Source: Brucella pituitosa
Lineage (GTDB): Bacteria > Pseudomonadota > Alphaproteobacteria > Rhizobiales > Rhizobiaceae
Reading direction: 5' to 3'
Length of the DNA: 64,000 nt
Assembly (NCBI RefSeq): GCF_003049685.1
Contig: NZ_PYSY02000003.1
Span: 558,001 to 622,000, forward strand
The position numbers and the translations under genes were made by a program. Of this stretch, positions 7,096-16,982 are shown one piece after another; within the stretch, counting starts at the first letter, position 1; each line of letters opens with the position of its first letter. The notes under the pieces are model-generated. The model searched no databases and was not told the DNA's origin. It saw only the letters and a program-made list of their open reading frames with translations.

Positions 7096-9306
7096 TTGAA
7101 TACGAGTAGCATCGCTGCCCGCGAAACAAACTTTAACATCAAGACAGTGTGTTTCGGTGCACACACCCTTTTCAAAGCGGCGCTAATGGCGGGCGTTGCT
7201 GCCATTACCGTATCCAAGCCAACTCTTGCTCAGGAAGCGGGCGTCATCCAGCTGCAAACTATTGAGGTTCAGGCAACTGGAGGTAAGGGTCCACGCACGC
7301 CTGTTAAGGGATACATTGCCGATTATAGCCGTGCTGCTACCAAGAGCGACATTGCCATTCGCGAAGCTCCGCAATCAATCTCTGTCGTAACCCGCGATAA
7401 TATGAATGACAGGGCGGTTCAGTCTGTCAGTGAAGCAATGCTGTACAGTGCCAATGTTAACGCTCAGCGTTATGGTGCTGATGTCCGTTCTGATTATTTT
7501 ACAGTTCGCGGCTTTCCTGCAGATCTATATCTCGATGGCTTGCGCATTCCTCAGATTGCGAGCCAGTCGGGCGGTTATTCCGGTTTTGTTGTGGAACCCT
7601 ATTCGCTGGAAAGCGTGGAGATTCTCCGTGGCCCAAGTTCCGCTCTGTTCGGCCAGAGCAACGTTGGCGGCATCGTCAATATGGTCAGTAAACAACCGCA
7701 GGCTGAAGCGGCCCATGAGATCTATTTGCGTGGCGGAAGCTTTGGCCGCAAGGAACTGGGCTTCGACACCACTGGGTCGATCAACAATGATCCGCGATTT
7801 ACCTATCGCCTTAACGGTATATTCCGCGACAGCGATACCTCTTATGATTTTGGCAAAAACAACCGTTTTGCCATCAATCCTAGCTTCGCGTGGCGCCCTG
7901 ATGCTGACACGAGCCTGATCGTATCAGGCGGCTATCTCAAAGACGATATGGGTCAGGCTGGCGTTATCATTCCAGCTTACGGAAGTGTCCTGCCGAGCCC
8001 GTCAGGGCAGAGCATATCACGTGATTTCTCGGATGGTGATCCACGCAACGCCGTCTATAAAAAGGAAATTGGCTACGTAGGATATGCGTTTGAACATCGC
8101 TTCAACGACACCTTCACGCTGCGTCAGAATTTCCGCTATTCGCACATGAAAACCGATTATCGCAATCTGTTTACAGGCGTTTTGCCGACGAATGGATGGA
8201 ATGGCCACACCATTCCGCGCACCAATTATCTCGCGCAGCCAGAACTTGATGCAATTGCATTCGACACGCAGTTGGAATCCCGTTTCGATACCGGTCCGTT
8301 GTCTCATACCTTGCTTTTTGGCGTAGATCAGCAGTGGCAGCGGTTGGACAACTACACGGCTTCTGCGAGTGGCCCTTCTCAAGATCTTTTCAACCCGACT
8401 TACGACAAATCTATTGCCAGGCTTTCGCCCACGACGCGCCTCCTGCAAAAGCAGTATCAGACCGGCATCTATGTGCAGGATCAGATCGAAGCAGGTAATC
8501 TGCGCGTAACGCTTGGTGGGCGTAAGGATTTTGCCCGCATCGATTCCGAGCAGACGACACTTTCCACCGGCCGCACCGTGGATTACGATCAAAATCCGAA
8601 TAAGTTCACCGGGCGCGTCGGTGTGGCTTATGTCTTCGATTCAGGGTTTGTGCCTTATGCGCTCTACTCGACATCTTTCTTGCCAACGCTAACGCTTGCA
8701 GACACACCTTTAAAGCCGACAACTGGCACGTTGAAGGAAGTGGGTCTGAAATATGCACCCGAAGGCGAAGATTATTCGGTAACGCTCTCTGCATTTGAAG
8801 CCGAACAGCAGAATGTCGTCAATCGTATCTCCGGCGTTTATTATCAGACCGATGAAGTCCGTGTTCGCGGTGTAGAACTCGAAGGAACGGCACGCTTGTG
8901 GAGCCGCTTGAATGTGACTGGGGGATTGAGCTTCCAGGACCCGGAAGTCAGCGAAAGCCAGAATCCGGCTCAAATCGGCAAGCTGCCTTATACGGTTCCA
9001 AAGAACCAGCAGTCGTTGTTCCTGAGCTATGATGTGCCTTTGCCAGACAGCATGAATGGCAATCTGGTTGTCGGTGGCGGTGTACGCCGCATCGGTAAGA
9101 CGGCGGGCGATACACTCAACACCTTCTACGTCCCGTCTTATACTCTTGTTGACGCGTTCCTGCGTTACGACCTTGGTAACTATCGCTTACAGGTCAATGC
9201 ATATAATCTTGGCGACAAGAAATATGTGGCAGGATGTAATTCAACAAGCCAATGCTATTTTGGCCAGGGCAGATCCGTTGTCGCAACGACGAGTGTTCGA
9301 TGGTAG
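7096..9306 (+). CDS. TonB-dependent siderophore receptor (FhuA family)
   Basis: Outer membrane ferric-siderophore gate, 736 residues. The start is TTG 7096 after CAGGAGAG; a signal peptide ends near residue 46 (TLAQ). A TonB-box-like LQTIEVQA follows near 54. The plug contains EAPQSISVVTRDNM, DYFTVRGFPADLYLDGLR and VEILRGPSSALFGQSNVGGIVNMVSKQP. The barrel ends in an aromatic residue (SVRW), as outer membrane assembly requires. Its last codons overlap the binding-protein gene by 7 bp. FhuA-type receptors take up hydroxamates such as ferrichrome; the actual ligand cannot be read. Confidence 0.93.
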   Translation: MNTSSIAARETNFNIKTVCFGAHTLFKAALMAGVAAITVSKPTLAQEAGVIQLQTIEVQATGGKGPRTPVKGYIADYSRAATKSDIAIREAPQSISVVTRDNMNDRAVQSVSEAMLYSANVNAQRYGADVRSDYFTVRGFPADLYLDGLRIPQIASQSGGYSGFVVEPYSLESVEILRGPSSALFGQSNVGGIVNMVSKQPQAEAAHEIYLRGGSFGRKELGFDTTGSINNDPRFTYRLNGIFRDSDTSYDFGKNNRFAINPSFAWRPDADTSLIVSGGYLKDDMGQAGVIIPAYGSVLPSPSGQSISRDFSDGDPRNAVYKKEIGYVGYAFEHRFNDTFTLRQNFRYSHMKTDYRNLFTGVLPTNGWNGHTIPRTNYLAQPELDAIAFDTQLESRFDTGPLSHTLLFGVDQQWQRLDNYTASASGPSQDLFNPTYDKSIARLSPTTRLLQKQYQTGIYVQDQIEAGNLRVTLGGRKDFARIDSEQTTLSTGRTVDYDQNPNKFTGRVGVAYVFDSGFVPYALYSTSFLPTLTLADTPLKPTTGTLKEVGLKYAPEGEDYSVTLSAFEAEQQNVVNRISGVYYQTDEVRVRGVELEGTARLWSRLNVTGGLSFQDPEVSESQNPAQIGKLPYTVPKNQQSLFLSYDVPLPDSMNGNLVVGGGVRRIGKTAGDTLNTFYVPSYTLVDAFLRYDLGNYRLQVNAYNLGDKKYVAGCNSTSQCYFGQGRSVVATTSVRW

Positions 9307-10166
9307 CAGCGTTTTCACGGCGCGAGATTTTGGTGGGAGCGGCTTTGGCCGCTCTCACGCGCGTTGTTGGTGCACAAACACCACCTAGAATTGTTACCCT
9401 CGAATGGGCCGAGACAGAGATGGTTCTGTCGCTGGGGCTTATTCCATCGGGAGTGGCCGATCTTGCTGGCTATCGCCAGTGGGTAGGCATTGAGAATGAA
9501 AAGCTTGCTGACGCCGTTGACGTGGGTGGCCGTCAGCAACCAAGCCTTGAGGCGCTCATGCGCTTAAAGCCTGATCTTATCGTTACGTCTGCGCTGCGCC
9601 ACGGTGCGATTGCTTCTCGACTGAAAGAAATCGCCCCAACCATTTTACTGGATGAAGGCTCTGACACAGCAGATTTTTATGAAGCGACCAGGCTCAGTCT
9701 TTTAAATGTTGCAGAAGCCATCGGCCATGAAGCTACCGGACTGGCCGAATGGCAGTCATTTGAGGAGCAGCTTGTTGCTGTTCAAAAGGAAAACCGCAAC
9801 TCCGTGAATGTGATTGTTGCACAGCCATTGCCTGGAGTTGCCCGGCTCCGTATTTTCACATCCAATTCTCTGATCATGAGGACGCTTGCAAATGCTGGGT
9901 TCTCAAGAGGAATTGATCGTGGCACTCAATCCTTTGGCTTTACGACGTTTGGGTTGGAAGAGTTGGCAACACTGAGCGCCGATACGAAGCTCTTGATGCT
10001 CGATGAGACAGTGCCGATTGAGCTAAGCCAAAGTGCCATCTGGCCTGTTTTGCCGATGGTCGCTTCCCGACAAGTCTACACTATCGGCCGTAATATCTGG
10101 CCTTTCGGGTCCACGCGATCAATGTTGCGACTTGTGGAAAAAACAACGAGCGCCTTAGCAATCTGA
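9300..10166 (+). CDS. fhuD: Iron-siderophore ABC binding protein (FhuD-like)
   Basis: Periplasmic carrier of ferric siderophore, 288 residues. ATG 9300 overlaps the receptor end (RW stop) and the pair is surely co-transcribed. The N-terminus reads SRREILVGAALAALTRVVGAQ, a twin-arginine-like signal. The body has the TroA/FhuD pattern: RIVTLEWAETEMVLSLGLIPSGVAD, QPSLEALMRLKPDLIVTS and LKEIAPTILLDE. No lipobox is present. The natural partner permease is the FhuB-like protein encoded convergently just downstream. Assignment to hydroxamates is by family resemblance. Confidence 0.88.
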   Translation: MVAAFSRREILVGAALAALTRVVGAQTPPRIVTLEWAETEMVLSLGLIPSGVADLAGYRQWVGIENEKLADAVDVGGRQQPSLEALMRLKPDLIVTSALRHGAIASRLKEIAPTILLDEGSDTADFYEATRLSLLNVAEAIGHEATGLAEWQSFEEQLVAVQKENRNSVNVIVAQPLPGVARLRIFTSNSLIMRTLANAGFSRGIDRGTQSFGFTTFGLEELATLSADTKLLMLDETVPIELSQSAIWPVLPMVASRQVYTIGRNIWPFGSTRSMLRLVEKTTSALAI

Positions 10167-10188
10167 TTTGATCTTGTTCCGACTTACT

Positions 10189-10205
10189 GAGCGATATCAT
10201 CGCTC
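10189..10205. terminator. Small hairpin between convergent fhuD and fhuB
   Basis: GAGCGAT-ATC-ATCGCTC, a perfect 7-bp stem in the 38-bp gap between convergent genes and touching the fhuB stop. No T tract, so termination is only suggested by position. Confidence 0.35.
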
Positions 10206-12184
10206 TAAACTGATTGTTTGCGCATCAACATGATGAACAACGGCGTGCCAATAAAGGCCGTCACTATTCCCGCTGGAATTTCGTATGGCGCGATCACAGA
10301 TCGTCCTATCATATCTGCCAATACGGTGAGGATTGCGCCTATCAGCGCTGTAACTGGCAGGAGATGGCGATAACGCGCACCGCAGCAAAGGCGCGCGGCA
10401 TGTGGCGCTATCAACCCAACAAATCCTATAGCGCCGACAGCAGCCACAGCGCCTGCGACAGATAGGGCCGCTATCAGCATCACCCACATCCGCGTCGAGA
10501 ACGGTTCAACCCCGAGAGATTGTGCGCCGTCATGACCAAGTGCAAGTATGTCGAGCCGCTGTGCAAACGCCATTGCTGCTACAAGAAGGATGAGCCACGG
10601 CGCGAGTGCTTCAACGTCGTGCCAGCTACGGCCGTGCGTTGAGCCAGCCAGCCAGGACAGGGCTTCCGCAACCTGTAGCTTGGCTTCAATAACGACAATC
10701 GTGCTAAACGCAGAAAGACTGGCTGCAATTGCAAGGCCGGTCAATGCAATGCTTACCGGCGACAAACGAAGCCCGAGCACGGATATCAAGATAACGACGC
10801 TACCTGCACCCGCGGCTGCGAACAAAGCAAAGAGCGGGCTCCCTGGAACAAAACCTATAAGGAGCGCAAGGAGACTTGCGAGCGCCGCCCCTTGAGCAAG
10901 TCCGAGGGTTTCAGGTCCCGATAATGGGTTGCGCGTAACTGCCTGAAGCAACAGACCTGCGACTGCCAACAATGCGCCGGCACCCATCGCTATGAAAACG
11001 CGAGGCATTCGCAGTGCGTAGACCGTATTCCAGTCTAGTTGCCTGCCTGCGATGCCATCACCAAAGGTGACCCCCACAAAAGCAGATAGGCATAAGAGCA
11101 ACAAGAGGGTGACATAGAGTGGCAGCTTTCGCGCGAATAACACTTTCCCCAGCAAAATATTGGCGCGTGTGCTCGTTTCGCTTTTTACCTTTCGAAGGAT
11201 AAAAATCAAAACAGGCGCAGCAAGACACGCAGCGAGAATTCCAGTTGGTATTACCCTGCCGTCACGGCTCAAAAATTGAGCGATAACGTCGGCAACTAAC
11301 AATGCCACCGCGCCCCAAAGACATGCTGTGGGCAACAGAACACGATGTTTGATCAAACCGCTAGCGCGTAAAAAATTGGGGACGGCGAGGCCGATAAAGC
11401 CGATAGGCCCAGCGATGGAAACAGCCGCCCCAGACAATATAACCGTAATCAGCAGCCCAACAATGGCTGTGGTTTTTCCAAGACCAAGGCTCGATGCAAT
11501 ATCACTGCCAAGAGCCATGATATCAAATTGTCTGCCAAGCATGATCAGAAGCAAAATGCCCGCAAAAACTATTGGAGCGAGCGGCGCGATCTTATTCCAT
11601 CCTGTCTGATCCAAAATCCCGGAAGACCAGAGAATAATCCCGGATGCCCGATCATCGGCAGTCAGAATAATTGCTGAGGATATAGCTGAAAATGCAAGCG
11701 AGACGGCCACTCCTGCCAACGCGAGCCTGACGGTTTGTGCGCGCAATCCACCACCGACCGACAAGCAAACCAATCCGCCAATTGCACCGCCCAGGATGGT
11801 TGCTGCAAAACTTGGAAAAGCAAAAGGCAACAGGAGGCTCGATATGACGAGGGCAAGTTGTGCGCCGCTGGTAACAGCTAGAATATCTGGTGCGGCGAGT
11901 GGATTTCGCAGAATTGTCTGCATGACGGTGCCGGCTGCGGCGAGTGCTGCACCGACAAATATGGCCGCCAGTGCTCGTGGAAGGCGAATGGTTTCGATGA
12001 CAATCTGCGCAACAGATTGCGGTCTGAAGGGAGCCTGTAATACGTCTTGCATTGTGACGTTGGCGCTGCCGACAATAAGCTCTGCGAATGTGAGAAAGAG
12101 CAGCGAAATAAGTCCAAGAAAGATCAGGCTCGCAGGAAGTGCGAAAGAACCAGATCTCAAAGTTGGGGCTGAATTCACGCTCAA
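10205..12184 (-). CDS. fhuB: Double-length iron-siderophore permease (FhuB type)
   Basis: A 659-residue inner membrane protein made of two FecCD permease halves in one chain, the hallmark of FhuB. The first half carries LPRALAAIFVGAALAAAGTVMQTILRNPLAAPDIL, the second MPRVFIAMGAGALLAVAGLLLQAVTRNPLSGPETLG. Each half has the typical ten or so hydrophobic segments and a closing GPIGFIGLAVP or GAIGFVGLIAPH motif. It overlaps the upstream ATPase gene by 4 bp. It should move the substrate delivered by the FhuD-like protein encoded convergently. Confidence 0.92.
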   Translation of the reverse strand: MSVNSAPTLRSGSFALPASLIFLGLISLLFLTFAELIVGSANVTMQDVLQAPFRPQSVAQIVIETIRLPRALAAIFVGAALAAAGTVMQTILRNPLAAPDILAVTSGAQLALVISSLLLPFAFPSFAATILGGAIGGLVCLSVGGGLRAQTVRLALAGVAVSLAFSAISSAIILTADDRASGIILWSSGILDQTGWNKIAPLAPIVFAGILLLIMLGRQFDIMALGSDIASSLGLGKTTAIVGLLITVILSGAAVSIAGPIGFIGLAVPNFLRASGLIKHRVLLPTACLWGAVALLVADVIAQFLSRDGRVIPTGILAACLAAPVLIFILRKVKSETSTRANILLGKVLFARKLPLYVTLLLLLCLSAFVGVTFGDGIAGRQLDWNTVYALRMPRVFIAMGAGALLAVAGLLLQAVTRNPLSGPETLGLAQGAALASLLALLIGFVPGSPLFALFAAAGAGSVVILISVLGLRLSPVSIALTGLAIAASLSAFSTIVVIEAKLQVAEALSWLAGSTHGRSWHDVEALAPWLILLVAAMAFAQRLDILALGHDGAQSLGVEPFSTRMWVMLIAALSVAGAVAAVGAIGFVGLIAPHAARLCCGARYRHLLPVTALIGAILTVLADMIGRSVIAPYEIPAGIVTAFIGTPLFIMLMRKQSV

Positions 12185-12993
12185 TTTTTTGACTGCTCGT
12201 CGTCAGGATCGACCCAGCGCGGCAGGCAGAAGGGGATCGGCAAAACCGGATGTTGCGTTATATCGATATCGAAATCAAATGCCTCTTTGAGGTGTAGTTT
12301 TGTGAAAACCGTTCCCGGCTCACCTGATGCCATGACACGACCTTTGCGCATCAGGATTACATGATCTGCAAGTTCAATCACCTGATTGAGATCATGGAGC
12401 ACCGCAACGATGGTCAGTTGTCGTTCGCGATTAAGCGTCTTCAACAGCGTCAGGAGTTCGGATTGATGACGAATGTCCAGAAAGTTTGTTGGTTCATCCA
12501 GAAAGAGAACAGACGGATTTTGCGCGAGCGCGAGAGCGACCCAGGCCCGTTGTCGTTCCCCACCTGAAAGCGATGAAACATGTCGGTGACGCAAGTCCTG
12601 TAAACCGACCTGAGCTATCGCGCCCGCAATAAGTTCCCGATCTTCCGGCCCCAGCCGTGAAAACAAACGACGGTGCGGATGCCGACCATTTTCAACCAGC
12701 TCCTCGACAGTCAATCCAGCTGGAACTTCAGGCATCTGACCCAGCACTGCAATCTTTCGGGCAAGATCAACCCGCCGTAAATGGCTGATATCCGTTCCTT
12801 CAAAGAAAACAGTGCCTTGTGAGGGTGTTTGTAGGCGCGCCATGCTACGCAGCAGGGTGCTTTTTCCCGAACCATTGGCCCCGCATATAACGGTAATTTT
12901 CCCCGGCGCGACCGATACGCTGACTGTAGCTAATGCCGGCGTACCTTCATAAATGACGGAGAGGTCAGCGACACGAATGATTGCATCTTCCAT
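12181..12993 (-). CDS. fhuC: Iron-siderophore ABC ATPase (FhuC type)
   Basis: Cytosolic ATPase, 270 residues. Walker A GANGSGKST near residue 38, signature LSGGERQRAWVALALAQ near 137, Walker B VLFLDEPTNFLDIRHQ near 158, and VLHDLNQV switch region follow the FecE/FhuC pattern exactly. It is coupled to fhuB by a 4-bp overlap. A gap of 107 bp separates it from the next upstream minus-strand gene, so it could be transcribed from its own promoter or as the tail of the longer siderophore operon. Confidence 0.92.
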   Translation of the reverse strand: MEDAIIRVADLSVIYEGTPALATVSVSVAPGKITVICGANGSGKSTLLRSMARLQTPSQGTVFFEGTDISHLRRVDLARKIAVLGQMPEVPAGLTVEELVENGRHPHRRLFSRLGPEDRELIAGAIAQVGLQDLRHRHVSSLSGGERQRAWVALALAQNPSVLFLDEPTNFLDIRHQSELLTLLKTLNRERQLTIVAVLHDLNQVIELADHVILMRKGRVMASGEPGTVFTKLHLKEAFDFDIDITQHPVLPIPFCLPRWVDPDDEQSKN

Positions 12994-13100
12994 TGTGCTT
13001 CTAATCTTCCCGATGCCTGTTATATGCGCTTTGGGGTATCACAAACGCCCGTCTTGGGAATAATCAAAACAACTGCAGCAGGCAAGGGCGATAGCAACCT

Positions 13101-13910
13101 TTATGGTATTGTCGAGCGCATCCGGTTTCGGCCGATTGGCAGCATCATTGGCCGACCTGATGTGGGGTCGATGATAATGCGGCTTTCAAGATTGAAAACC
13201 TCCTGAACATTCTGTTCGGTCAACACCGTTTCAGGAGTACCCTCGATATGAAGACACCCGTCAGCCATAGCAACAAGATGGTCGGCATATCTTGCGGCCA
13301 GATTGAGATCATGCAGCACCATTACAATAGTTGTCCCACGCGCCCGATTAAGGTCTGTAAGCAGATCCAGAACTTCAATCTGGTGACTGATATCGAGGAA
13401 CGTCGTCGGCTCGTCGAGCAACAAAATGTCTGTCTGTTGCGCTAGTGCCATCGCAATCCAGACGCGTTGCTTTTGACCGCCCGACAGCTCATCGACCGGC
13501 TTTTCGGCAAGCTCAGCAGTTTTTGTTGCCGATAGAGCCGCCGCTACTGCTTCGTTATCTTCATGTGTCCATCGAGAGAAAATGCCCTGATAGGGATGCC
13601 TTCCCCGACTCACCAGATCAGCAACCGTGATGCCTTCGGGCGCGACAGGTGATTGAGGAAGCAACCCCAAAGACCGAGCGAGGGCGCGGGAAGGAATTTT
13701 ATGAATTGACTTGCCGTCCAACAGCACGTTTCCCCGATGAGGGGTAAGAAGCCGTGACATGCTGCGCAAAAGGGTCGACTTTCCACATGCGTTGGAACCG
13801 ACGATGACAGTTATTTTTCCGGCAGGGACGTCCAGATCAAGTCCTTCAAGTATTAGTGTATCGCCATAGCCGGACGATAGTTGGCTGACTTTGAGCGTGT
13901 GATTTGTCAC
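13101..13910 (-). CDS. Iron-siderophore ABC ATPase (FecE/FepC type)
   Basis: Cytosolic ATPase of the second siderophore importer, 269 residues. Walker A is GSNACGKST, signature LSGGQKQRVWIAMALAQ, Walker B ILLLDEPTTFLDISHQ, and switch VLHDLNLAARYADH. Cysteine within the Walker A loop is common in this family. Its start overlaps the permease gene before it by 4 bp. Last gene of a four-gene block with binding protein and two permeases. It is about 50 per cent alike by eye to the neighbouring FhuC-like ATPase and is probably a diverged paralog. Confidence 0.92.
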   Translation of the reverse strand: MTNHTLKVSQLSSGYGDTLILEGLDLDVPAGKITVIVGSNACGKSTLLRSMSRLLTPHRGNVLLDGKSIHKIPSRALARSLGLLPQSPVAPEGITVADLVSRGRHPYQGIFSRWTHEDNEAVAAALSATKTAELAEKPVDELSGGQKQRVWIAMALAQQTDILLLDEPTTFLDISHQIEVLDLLTDLNRARGTTIVMVLHDLNLAARYADHLVAMADGCLHIEGTPETVLTEQNVQEVFNLESRIIIDPTSGRPMMLPIGRNRMRSTIP

Positions 13911-14947
13911 AGCGAGCCTCCGGTTCGATTGACGCGAACAATGAGATAGATGAGATAAGGCGCACCTAGCGCCCCGGTGACGACCCCAACAGGGTAACGC
14001 CCCGGCAACATGAACTGACCGATGTAGTCACCAGCCAGAACGAGAATTGCTCCGATCAATGCTGCAGGCACAAGCAATGATCCGTTATTGCGCAACACTC
14101 GTGAAGCGATAGGGCCTGACAGAAACGCGACAAAGGATATAGGCCCCGCAACTGCCGTCGCAAATGAGATCATTCCGACAGCAGCTATGACGACAATTAT
14201 GCGCGTTTGAGCAACTTTTGTTCCCAGTGCAGATGCGGTATCGTCACCCAGACGCAGGGACTCCAGATCACGTGTCCGGCTCAACAGCAGACCGCCAAAA
14301 ATGATGAGAGCGAAAAACAGCGGTGTAACCTGATCCAATCTGGCCCCGTTAACACTGCCAGTCAGCCACCGCATTGCTTCCTGAAGGTTCCATGCCGGAG
14401 CACTGGAAAGGATGTAGGCAATAAAGCTCTCCAGCATCGCCGAAACGCCGATCCCGACCAAAATCAGACGCGTTCCGGCAACGCCGTTTCGAGAAGATAA
14501 AGCATAGACCAGCAAAGCAACTCCCAACCCGCTAACGACCGCAAAAATTGAGACGGCTGGGCCACTCATAGACAGAACAACAATCGCAAAGACAGCTGCC
14601 GCACTTGCGCCCGAGCTAATTCCGATAATATCGGGGCTGGCCAAAGGATTACGCAACATGGTCTGAAACGCTACGCCGCCCAAACCGAAACTCAAACCGG
14701 CCAAGACCGACAATATTGCTCGTGGTAGTCGTAGTTGCCCGACCGTAAAGTTGGCACCAGGAACGGTTTCCCCCAACAGAACACGCATCACATCGCCTGG
14801 CGGCGTGAAAGATTGTCCTAACGTGAGCGTTAAGGCAAAAAAAGCCACCAAAACGGTGGTCAGAGCGGCAATCAGTAGCAAGCGATTGCGATGACTGCGC
14901 TTGCGACCACGCGTTAGTTCTTCAATCAGCGGGGAGTACAAGATCAC
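13907..14947 (-). CDS. Iron-siderophore ABC permease (FecCD family), second subunit
   Basis: Single-length inner membrane permease, 346 residues. I choose GTG 14947, which overlaps the upstream stop as GTGA; the frame is open for another 45 codons but that part lies inside the preceding gene and is not membrane-like. Motifs LPRAILSVLAGLSFGLGGVAFQTMLRNPLASPDIIG and GPISFVAFLSGP are typical. It ends PYLIYLIVRVNRTGGSL. Forms the channel with the adjacent permease. Confidence 0.9.
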   Translation of the reverse strand: MILYSPLIEELTRGRKRSHRNRLLLIAALTTVLVAFFALTLTLGQSFTPPGDVMRVLLGETVPGANFTVGQLRLPRAILSVLAGLSFGLGGVAFQTMLRNPLASPDIIGISSGASAAAVFAIVVLSMSGPAVSIFAVVSGLGVALLVYALSSRNGVAGTRLILVGIGVSAMLESFIAYILSSAPAWNLQEAMRWLTGSVNGARLDQVTPLFFALIIFGGLLLSRTRDLESLRLGDDTASALGTKVAQTRIIVVIAAVGMISFATAVAGPISFVAFLSGPIASRVLRNNGSLLVPAALIGAILVLAGDYIGQFMLPGRYPVGVVTGALGAPYLIYLIVRVNRTGGSL

Positions 14948-15987
14948 AACTCCCGCACGCGTTGACGTCTGACGATCCAGATGAAGAACGGAGCTCCAAT
15001 GAAAGCTGTGATGATACCAACGTCGATTTCTGCAGGTCTGGCAATAAGACGCCCGACTATGTCCGAAGATAACAGGAGACATGCTCCGCTAATCGCAGAG
15101 AAGGGAAGGAGCCAGCGATGATCCACACCAACCAGAAGGCGACAGAGATGAGGAACAATTAATCCAACGAAGCCGATTGGCCCGCATATCGCAGTCGTAG
15201 CGCCGCAAAGAAAGATCGCACCAACGGCCGTAAATAGTCGCGTAATCGTGACATTCTCGCCAAGACCAGCCGCGAGTTCGTCTCCCAGTGCCAATGAATT
15301 GAGCTTTCTTGCCGACAGCAAACTGATGGCAAACCCCGCAAGCAGGAAGGGTAATACATAGGAAATGCGGTCGAAGGTGGCGCCGCCAACGCCGCCGATC
15401 TGCCAAGAGCGTATTCCGCCTGCCAGATCGGCTCGAGGCAATATTATAGCGATTACAAGTGAGGAAGCAGCAACGGAAGTTGCAGCGCCCGCGAGAGCGA
15501 GTTTAAGTGGTGTCGCGCCACCGCGGCCTAGAGAGCCAATGGTGTAGACAAAGACGGCAGCTGAAGCCGCACCACCGATTGCGACCCAGATATAGACGTG
15601 TGCGGAAGCAATGTTGAACCAGGCGATAGCGATGACTATTGCAAGCGATGCTCCCATATTGACGCCAAGAATGCCGGGGTCTGCAAGCGGATTACGCGTG
15701 ATGCCTTGCATGACGCCCCCCGCAAGTCCGAGCGCCGCACCTGCTAACAGCGCAAGCAAAGTTCGAGGTATTCGCGTCGCTACAGCAGCCTGCCCGATGG
15801 TGTCGTCATGGCCGCCGAGAGCAGATAGAATTTCTGTCCACGACACATCCCTTGTGCCGAGCGCGACAGAAAGAAAACAAGCAACGATAAGAACGATCAC
15901 GAGAATCAGAAGCCACAGCGATCGGATACTATTAGAGGAACGTGGATAAACAGGCGTATCCGATCGATTAAGTCTGCCGGAAATCAT
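14944..15987 (-). CDS. Iron-siderophore ABC permease (FecCD family), first subunit
   Basis: Inner membrane permease, 347 residues. Contains IPRTLLALLAGAALGLAGGVMQGITRNPLADPGILG and CGPIGFVGLIVPHLCRLLVG, both FecCD landmarks, and roughly nine or ten hydrophobic segments. Its ATG overlaps the binding-protein stop by 4 bp and its stop overlaps the next permease start by 4 bp, so the block is translated as one coupled unit. Confidence 0.92.
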   Translation of the reverse strand: MISGRLNRSDTPVYPRSSNSIRSLWLLILVIVLIVACFLSVALGTRDVSWTEILSALGGHDDTIGQAAVATRIPRTLLALLAGAALGLAGGVMQGITRNPLADPGILGVNMGASLAIVIAIAWFNIASAHVYIWVAIGGAASAAVFVYTIGSLGRGGATPLKLALAGAATSVAASSLVIAIILPRADLAGGIRSWQIGGVGGATFDRISYVLPFLLAGFAISLLSARKLNSLALGDELAAGLGENVTITRLFTAVGAIFLCGATTAICGPIGFVGLIVPHLCRLLVGVDHRWLLPFSAISGACLLLSSDIVGRLIARPAEIDVGIITAFIGAPFFIWIVRRQRVREL

Positions 15988-16982
15988 TTGGTCTTTTCCG
16001 CAGCATTCGCCAGAAGAGAAACATAGTCCTTCAGTACCCAGGAAATTGAGAGCGGTGTCGGATTTGCTGCGGTACCCAGTGGATCTCTGCCCAACATCAC
16101 AACTGCATCGTTGGTAACGACGGGCAATTTGGAGAGAAGGGGGTTGGCACGCATCGCTGAGAAGAGCTGGGCACCCCCATATGTTACAACGATATCCACA
16201 TCATCGAACAAATCAATACGCTCAGCGCTAATCGAGCCGGAAAACTGACCCGGCTTGGATGCCTCAACAACGCTTTCCGGTGATACAAGGCCTAAGTCCT
16301 GAAAGAATTTCACTCTGGTGTCATTCGTCGTGTAAAAATTGATTGTGCTAAGATCAGTCGCATCAAGATGTGTCACAAACATAGCCGTTTTACCCTTGAG
16401 ATGCGGGTATCTGTTGACTGTTTGTGTGATGTCAGCGTCGATTTTCCTGATAAGCGCATCGCCTTCCTCAGACATGCCCATTCCAGCACTGTTGAGATGA
16501 ATCATCTCGCGCCAGTCGGTTGACCAGGCTGCCTGAGGATAGGCGACAACCGGAGCGATTTGGCTCAGGGTTTCATAATCCGATTGGCTTAAACCAGAAT
16601 ATGCTGCCAGAATGACATCCGGATTGGTTGCAGCCACAGCTTCGAAGTCGATCCCATCGCCTTCGTCAAAGAGCACGGGTTTATCTGCACCGAGTTGCTC
16701 CAGTCGCTCAGCAACCCACGGCAGCAGACCATCCCCATCATCGTCGCCGAAATTGGCCGCGGCCATTCCGACGGGTACGACGCCAAGCGCGAGGGGCACT
16801 TCGTGGTTCGCCCACGCTACCGTTGCAATACGCCGTGGCTGCTTTTCAATGATGGTTGTGCCAAAAGCATGTTTTATAACAATTGGATAGGTTTGATGTT
16901 CATTCGCAACAGCTGCCCCCATTCGCCCTGCGAACAGACAAATTACGGCCAATATGAACAAAGAACGGATAAAGCGTGACAT
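15984..16982 (-). CDS. Iron-siderophore ABC binding protein (FepB/FatB-like)
   Basis: Periplasmic carrier, 332 residues, first gene of the second siderophore importer. Signal peptide MSRFIRSLFILAVICLFAGR, cleavage likely after AAVA near residue 26; no lipobox cysteine. The mature part shows RRIATVAWANHEVPLALGVVPVGMA, DFEAVAATNPDVILAAYSG and LSQIAPVVAYP, the TroA-like helical-backbone pattern. It is divergent from the receptor at 17302, which it presumably serves. Siderophore class not determinable from sequence. Confidence 0.9.
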   Translation of the reverse strand: MSRFIRSLFILAVICLFAGRMGAAVANEHQTYPIVIKHAFGTTIIEKQPRRIATVAWANHEVPLALGVVPVGMAAANFGDDDGDGLLPWVAERLEQLGADKPVLFDEGDGIDFEAVAATNPDVILAAYSGLSQSDYETLSQIAPVVAYPQAAWSTDWREMIHLNSAGMGMSEEGDALIRKIDADITQTVNRYPHLKGKTAMFVTHLDATDLSTINFYTTNDTRVKFFQDLGLVSPESVVEASKPGQFSGSISAERIDLFDDVDIVVTYGGAQLFSAMRANPLLSKLPVVTNDAVVMLGRDPLGTAANPTPLSISWVLKDYVSLLANAAEKTK